This document shows, one piece after another, positions 59,001-64,000 of a stretch of 64,000 nucleotides of DNA. This DNA comes from Cadophora sp. MPI-SDFR-AT-0126 (lineage: Eukaryota > Ascomycota > Leotiomycetes > Helotiales > Ploettnerulaceae): the NCBI GenBank assembly GCA_020747065.1, contig JAGMVK010000004.1, positions 2,108,001 to 2,172,000 on the forward strand, in the 5' to 3' direction. Position 1 is the first letter of the stretch. The number at the start of each line of letters is the position of its first letter. Below the pieces are notes generated by a model. That model did not search any database, was not told where the DNA came from, and worked only from the letters and a program-made list of their open reading frames with translations. The translations under genes were made by a program, and so were the position numbers.

Positions 59001-59605
59001 GCCAGCTCTCTGGCCACACCCAAACCGGGCACTGGTCCACCGACGAAATGTGGCCCATCATGTTCGCCACGTCTTTCCACCCTTCAATGAATGCCCTGCC
59101 GCTGTTTTCTGGCAAGAACGTTGATTGGATACCAGTTGACATTGCAGCGAAGACCATCACTGATATCCTATTATCTAGCGGCGATGAAGCCACGGAAAAG
59201 GAAGGACTGTACAACGTCCATAACATTGTCAACCCACACTCCATCCCCTGGAGCTCTCTCATCACTATGCTTCAATCTCAACGCCAGACCATCACGGGCG
59301 CCGCCACTCCCCAAGCACCACAACCTCCACTCCAAGAAATCAGCATGAAAAAATGGACCCGTCGACTCGTCGCTCTCTCATCTTCTCTCCCACAGACACA
59401 ACCAATCCCCGGTCTCCGCCTCCTACAATTCTTCGAGGACATGGCTGCTGCCGAGGGAGACGGAGAGGGAGAGCATAGTAAAGAGTTTGAGACGATGAAG
59501 ACAAGGGGTATTAGTGAGGCGTTGAGGGAGTGTGAGGAATTCAAGGAGGAGTGGGTGAGGGGAAATCTGGAGGTTTGGCGGGAGAGTGGGTTCTTGAGTG
59601 CGTGA
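56053..59605 (+). CDS. NRPS-like A-T-reductase enzyme (carboxylic acid reductase architecture)
   Basis: Four exons, 56053-56870, 56921-58620, 58676-58867 and 58938-59605, give 1125 aa. There is no condensation domain. Adenylation domain, residues 30-560: A3 HSSGSTGMPKP (about 231-240), YHIAGIS, A5 YGSTEIGPP (about 378) and A8 LQGRKDDI. Carrier domain: DLGISSLTALSLR with the phosphopantetheine Ser near 629. Terminal reductase (NAD_binding_4): TGCSGSLG (about 724) and catalytic GYAQSKY (Tyr near 896). Such enzymes activate a carboxylic or amino acid as the adenylate, load it on the carrier and release it as an aldehyde or alcohol with NADPH. Similar proteins act on aryl acids or aminoadipate-like substrates; the substrate here is unknown. 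An amino acid from the adjacent pathway is one hypothesis. Confidence 0.9.
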
Positions 59606-60212
59606 TGGAGGAAGGTTTGTGCTGGAAGTATTATCACAAGAGATGGAGAGCATGACGAAAAGATATCGTTGCACGACAATTCGTCACATCAAAATTCATC
59701 ATAGCTCATCATATCGACTTCGTTTCTTTTCATTTCATCACTCCGTCTGTCTGGCGTTATATTACAATAAAGCATTAGACCGAGTTCCAGCGCGCGTTTC
59801 ATCGTCGCACACACACAAGCTCGTGATATCTTTTCATTGATTGAAAAGACCAAATGATATGCAATTCCCCGATATATCCATGCATGCCGGTGAAACCACC
59901 CCTCCGTTCCCAAGGATGCCATTCCACCCGGCTTGAACGCCAAAATAACGCCTTCTATGCTTGGTGCTGAACTCCATACCCCGTACCCTACCAGACCTGA
60001 CCTGACCTGACCTGACCTGACCTGACCTGACCTGACCTGACCTGACCTGACCTAGCTATATTCTCCAAACATAAGGGAGGAATGCATGCATACTGGTACC
60101 ATAATATTTTGTTCTCGTGCCAATTCGTAAATGTGTTCGTTGTATTTCTCCATTAGAGATCACCAGTTCGTGATCTTCTGTAGCATCATCGCACTCAGCA
60201 GCAATTTTCTGG
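59606..60212. other. Convergent intergenic region
   Basis: 607 bp between the NRPS-like stop (+) and the RING-ligase stop (-). It contains the CCTGA tandem repeat and no gene. Confidence 0.45.
59996..60050. repeat. (CCTGA)11 pentanucleotide tandem repeat
   Basis: Eleven perfect copies (55 bp) in a convergent 3' region. It has no telomere-like unit and lies far from any window edge signal. Copy number is likely variable between isolates. Confidence 0.95.
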
Positions 60213-61882
60213 TCATGCAGGACCGTCGTTCTGAGACCGAGTCTTAATGCGGAATGTATCTCTGAGTCTGTTGGTCAACCGAGCTCTACGGCTTGGCTCC
60301 TCAGCAGTGTCATCGCTAGTGACTGGCTCCGCGCCAGCTCGTTGGTCCTCCCGGAGTTGACGGAGGGCTGCAATTCGCTCCTCGGGTGGTGCGTGTCGGA
60401 GACGGTTGAGATCAAGGAATCGAGATACTCGTCTATGTTGATGAGCACTACCCTCGCTTGAAACTCTGTCGCCATCTTCGTTGGCTGATAGTGGTGGAGG
60501 AAGCTCTCCTTCAACGTTGGAGGTAGTGGAAGTAACGGGTCGCAGGTCGTGTCGACTAAGAATCGTTAGCAGTTATCACAGAGCTTTGGAACCAGACATA
60601 CCATAATGGACAGGTTCCAGATACGTTCAAGAGCCAAGGATCGATGCAAGCGGGATGATACTTGTGATCGCAAGGCAACACCCGAACGTCTTCACCAGTG
60701 GTGAAATCTTCTGTACAAATCGAACATCCCAATTCACCTTCCTTCGGTGCAGCAGCCTCTCCACTCTTGACTGATTCAGCTTGAGCTGCTCCTAGTCCGG
60801 ATTCAACAGGAGCCGTAGGGGTTTCCGTAGGCGGCTTTGCTTTCGTTTCATCCTTTTTGCTCTCTGCTGGGGCCACAGCAGCCGCATTAGCGCCAGCGAC
60901 AGTGCCAGAATTCTGACTGATTGCATTTCCATCTTCCAACTCCACGTCACCGTGCGGGTTCTTTACTGGCTCTGGGTCACCAAACTTCACAATGGGAAGT
61001 GTTTCCAACATAGCCCTAGCAAGTCCTTTTGCACGGCTTTGTCGTGGTCTGCCTGCAAATCCGTTCCGTGGTCCGTATCTTTCCGGATGACGGTGGGCTC
61101 GGATAGCTCCTGTAGCAATGATGACAAGGAACAGCAAAGTAATGATACCTGTAATACTGTATAGGATGCTCATAGCAACCGCAGTCGTTGGTGCCGGACC
61201 TCCCGGAGTTGCCGGATCGGATGACTGTTGAGGTGGGGTGTTCCCCAATGTCGCCGTCCCATTATTGACACCAATATTTGCAACCAGACTGTTCGAGTCC
61301 TTGTAATCAATGCCTGCAATGCCCATAAGCTCTCTTGATTTTGCTGCAGAGATCATCGAGAAGAGCGAAGTATAGCCAAACGATCCAGTGAGATTGCATG
61401 CCTGAGCCTCCAAACTATATAGCACAATTGCCTTAGGTTTCTGATTGCATGCCGTTTGAACCACATCGGATGCATCGATATTCGAGCCATTGGGATCGCA
61501 GCTAATCAGTGCAATTTCGGAGTCTGTGATGTTTTCGACTGTCGTGTAGTCTGCAATTTTAAGAGGACCAGAGAAAGCTATTGACTGCAAGGGAGTTAGG
61601 ATTTTTGACTTCATCTAGTACGAAGGGTGGGATACGAACCCCTACGCGGACTTGATTCTGTCCCTTACCCATCTCCTCTGTCAATGGCGCAATGTAATAT
61701 GTTCTCGTATCGAATACCGGTCCTCCTGTGAGCCTCAAACTCGTCACAGCCTTGCTCTCTGAGGTGGGAAGAGTGTCGTTCGAAGGTTGTACGGATTGAG
61801 CGGAAGCAAGCATCCCGGAACCTGCGAGCAGAGAGAGCGATAAGAGGGCGGCCATGGCCCTCGCAACGGTCGACGTTGCCAT
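60213..61882 (-). CDS. PA-TM-RING membrane ubiquitin ligase
   Basis: Three exons, 61882-61640, 61584-60602 and 60555-60213, give 522 aa. A signal peptide (MATSTVARAMAALLSLSLLAG) is followed by a protease-associated (PA)-like lumenal domain (SGPLKIADYTTVENITDSEIALISCDPNG, KAIVLYSLEAQAC). One transmembrane helix (SILYSITGIITLLFLVIIATGAI, about 235-257) leads to a cytosolic Ala/Pro/Glu-rich linker and a RING-H2 finger: CSIC, VLPCDHKYHPACIDPWL and GTCPLC, the last cysteines created across the exon 2-3 junction. The tail is basic and charged. The layout is that of endosomal or vacuolar PA-TM-RING E3 ligases, which ubiquitinate membrane cargo; substrates are unknown. Confidence 0.88.
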
Positions 61883-64000
61883 ATTGTGCGATGAACAAGA
61901 GAAAGGAAAAGAGTGGAAGGTGCTCGAATTGACGGTGTCCTCACATATCCTGAGATGCAAAGGAGAGGAAGAGGTTGTGTATGTGAGTGTGAGGGTGAGG
62001 GTGAGGGAGTGGACGTAGTAGAGGGGAGGGTTGCGTAGTATTGAGCGAAAGTGAAACCCTGATGCGAGTGCTGTTTAGGAATTTGGGTCAGGCAAGTATG
62101 CTTATGGGCTATGCTTAGTCACCGGGGGCAGGGAAGATGCGGCAGTAGCAGGGCGATAAAAGATAAAAAGGGTGGAGTCGATCGGCTATCGGTAAGGATT
62201 GATTACTTTTACTATCGATGCGATGATTGAGGAGAGAAATGTCAACAAAGCAAGGCCAAAACCAGATGGGCAGAAGTCCGGAAATATGGGAGTGATATCT
62301 GTGTGGTTCTCTCTGGTGCAGTGCCGAATGGAATGAGATGATTTGGTATGACATGTCGGGATATAATAGGATCAGATGAAGCCAAGATGTTGATATTCTT
62401 GTAGTGTCATGGGCTGGCATGGCACGGCAGCATGAGTGATGCCGGAACAAGAAGTGTTTGGAAGTCAATTGAGGTGACAGACAAGACGAGTGATCCGATG
62501 TCTGACTGAATGAATATGTTCTCTGATATTCAATCAATCTAAATAGACTTACTTGACTTGACTTGTCCGGTTTGGTCTGGTTTGAACTGGTCTTTGCCGG
62601 TCCTGTCCTGTCCTGCCTTGGTGCATATCAAATCATATCAAATCATGCATGTCTGCTCGCGGATTGCCAGCGACGCTTCTTCAACAAAGGACTGGACTGC
62701 AAGACAAGAGAAGAAGCAAAAAAGAGTAGAACAGATCAGTACAGTAGTGCAGGGTAATGTGCAGGGTGGGCTCCATGAGGTGGACGGATCACACCAAAGG
62801 GATCGTCCCAGGGGGCAGGTTGTCGGCATTTTTATGCTCCGGGCCACGAACATCCATGTCTATGCGCCGTCTCAGAGCAGGGCATCCTGAGCGCAGCAAT
62901 CAGGGCCACCTTCAAGACGGTGAACATCCTGAACAAAACAAGCACCAAATGAGTCGGATGAAGCATAGTGCTGATGCCAGTTGGCTGCGTGCGCGGCTGG
63001 AATCATTCAATCGCTCACTCGCTCATTGAATCCGAACCAATGCGAGCCTGCCAGCGCTTGCCGTCACCCAGTCCAGTCTTTCAGCTTGTCCGCGCACACT
63101 CGTGCCATCACTGTTCTCAGTATTTGATATCACGGGAATAAGATCTGATCTTCACAATGAACTCCGTCACTACTCTCCCGGTTTCCTTCAAGCCGCGCTC
63201 AACTGCCAGCCAACCATTCTACCATCTATCTTCTAAACGACGTCTGAGCTTGGGTCATGCCATGAGGATCTGAAAAACCCCCCTGGCCGGCATTTGATAC
63301 AAGGGTATCAAAGCATTTATCAAAGAACCGCCAAGCTATTCAATTGCTGGCCCTTCTCTACCAATCAACGAATGACAGATGTGCTCAAACCAACCAGATG
63401 TTGAAGCCATTCCGGGGGAGTATAAGCAGGCAGCGTGTGAAAGCCCAAGCCCGAAGCAGTAGGCTCTTCCTCAGGCTGCCTTCCACTGGGAAAGTTATTT
63501 GCACATTAACAATGCATCCGAACTCTCAGGCCTATGCGCTCTTGCACGCAACACGGCAGCGTCTTTCCCAGCTGCGAAGCCATTGGTCTTTTTATCTGAT
63601 CCGTTTGATTGATTGCATTTGTCCCGACTCTCGAGTCAACTGGAGGCCGTCATCGCATCAATCCCACAGTGTCGGTATACTCGGAATACCATAGCAGCTG
63701 ACAGCCTCTCACAGGTACACGGCTGCATGCATGCGCATCTGACCAGCTTTGGAGTATTTGGCTTTCCGCAGCTTCCGGATAGTCTCACTCGTCTGAAAGG
63801 TATGCACTGGTATTTCGCATATTGGTTTGGTCCCCGAGGCTCTCGCACGCCAAATCTCTGTCAATATTATGGCCAAGCCAAATTGAAGGCATCGTCACGA
63901 AATCCCCGAGTTAAGTTTGAACTCGGAGTATATATCAGCCGTGTTAATGTGTTTATCTCCACTTCAAACACTATGGGGTAACAAGCTTCCAAAAAGTTCA
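61883..64000. other. 2.1 kb region at the right edge, no supported gene
   Basis: This includes the promoter and leader of the RING-ligase gene (with a GTGAGG-rich tract at about 61985-62010) and further sequence with only short unsupported frames. A CTTGACTTGACTTGTCCGG-type microrepeat lies at about 62553-62575. The next gene must lie beyond the edge. Confidence 0.4.

Noticed and set aside
59996..60050. Interstitial telomere repeat
   Set aside because: The unit is CCTGA, not the fungal TTAGGG/CCCTAA.
1..64000. CRISPR arrays, bacterial operons, viral or insertion sequences
   Set aside because: No spaced direct repeats, no bacterial-type gene layout and no recognisable mobile-element proteins.

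Overview
This window is nuclear DNA of a filamentous ascomycete (Pezizomycotina). The evidence is short GT-AG introns of mostly 45-160 nt with CTAAC/CTNAC-like branch sites, a solitary dispersed 5S rRNA gene, and fungus-specific families (VID28/GID5, NIC96, Abp2-type ARS-binding protein, bZIP-DUF3425, fungal-specific transcription factors, a HET-domain gene, an NRPS-like reductase, a PMP47-type carrier). I cannot place it to species; a leotiomycete-like fungus is only a guess. Gene models were joined by hand from reading frames and splice sites, and exon phases were checked.

1-30 kb is mainly conserved housekeeping sequence: the N-terminus of a probable Pho80-like cyclin running off the left edge (-), VID28/GID5 (+), a small decayed gene (-), a rhodanese-plus-tyrosine-phosphatase protein (-), an anion:cation symporter MFS permease (+), nucleoporin NIC96 with an FG-rich N-terminus (+), a bZIP-DUF3425 factor (+), a cysteine-rich GPI-type surface protein (-), an Abp2-family protein (-), a peroxisomal PMP47/Ant1-type carrier (+) and a fungal_trans_2 regulator without its own zinc cluster (-).

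32-60 kb is accessory and metabolic: a short-chain dehydrogenase (-), a Zn2Cys6 regulator (-) divergent from a DCG1/hydantoin-racemase-type enzyme (+), a cytochrome P450 (-), a nine-exon sugar-porter-type MFS (-), a D-carbamoylase-type nitrilase-superfamily hydrolase (-) divergent from a D-hydantoinase/dihydropyrimidinase (+), tRNA-Trp, a HET-domain gene broken by one stop (-), an NCS1 permease (-) and a divergent A-T-reductase NRPS-like enzyme (+). Racemase, hydantoinase and carbamoylase, together with an NCS1 (hydantoin/allantoin/uracil-type) carrier and a divergent regulator, match the parts list of bacterial hydantoin-utilisation (hyu) loci. This candidate fungal hydantoin (5-substituted hydantoin to D-amino acid) utilisation cluster is the main discovery candidate. 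The hydantoinase-carbamoylase promoter carries three GATAAG sites, consistent with nitrogen control.

The second striking feature is architectural. The first intron of the hydantoinase gene is 626 nt and contains a complete, same-strand 5S rRNA gene with its own T-run terminator, so a Pol III gene sits inside a Pol II intron.

60-64 kb holds a PA-TM-RING ubiquitin ligase (-) and about 2 kb without a recognisable gene. I found no transposon, CRISPR array or viral sequence.
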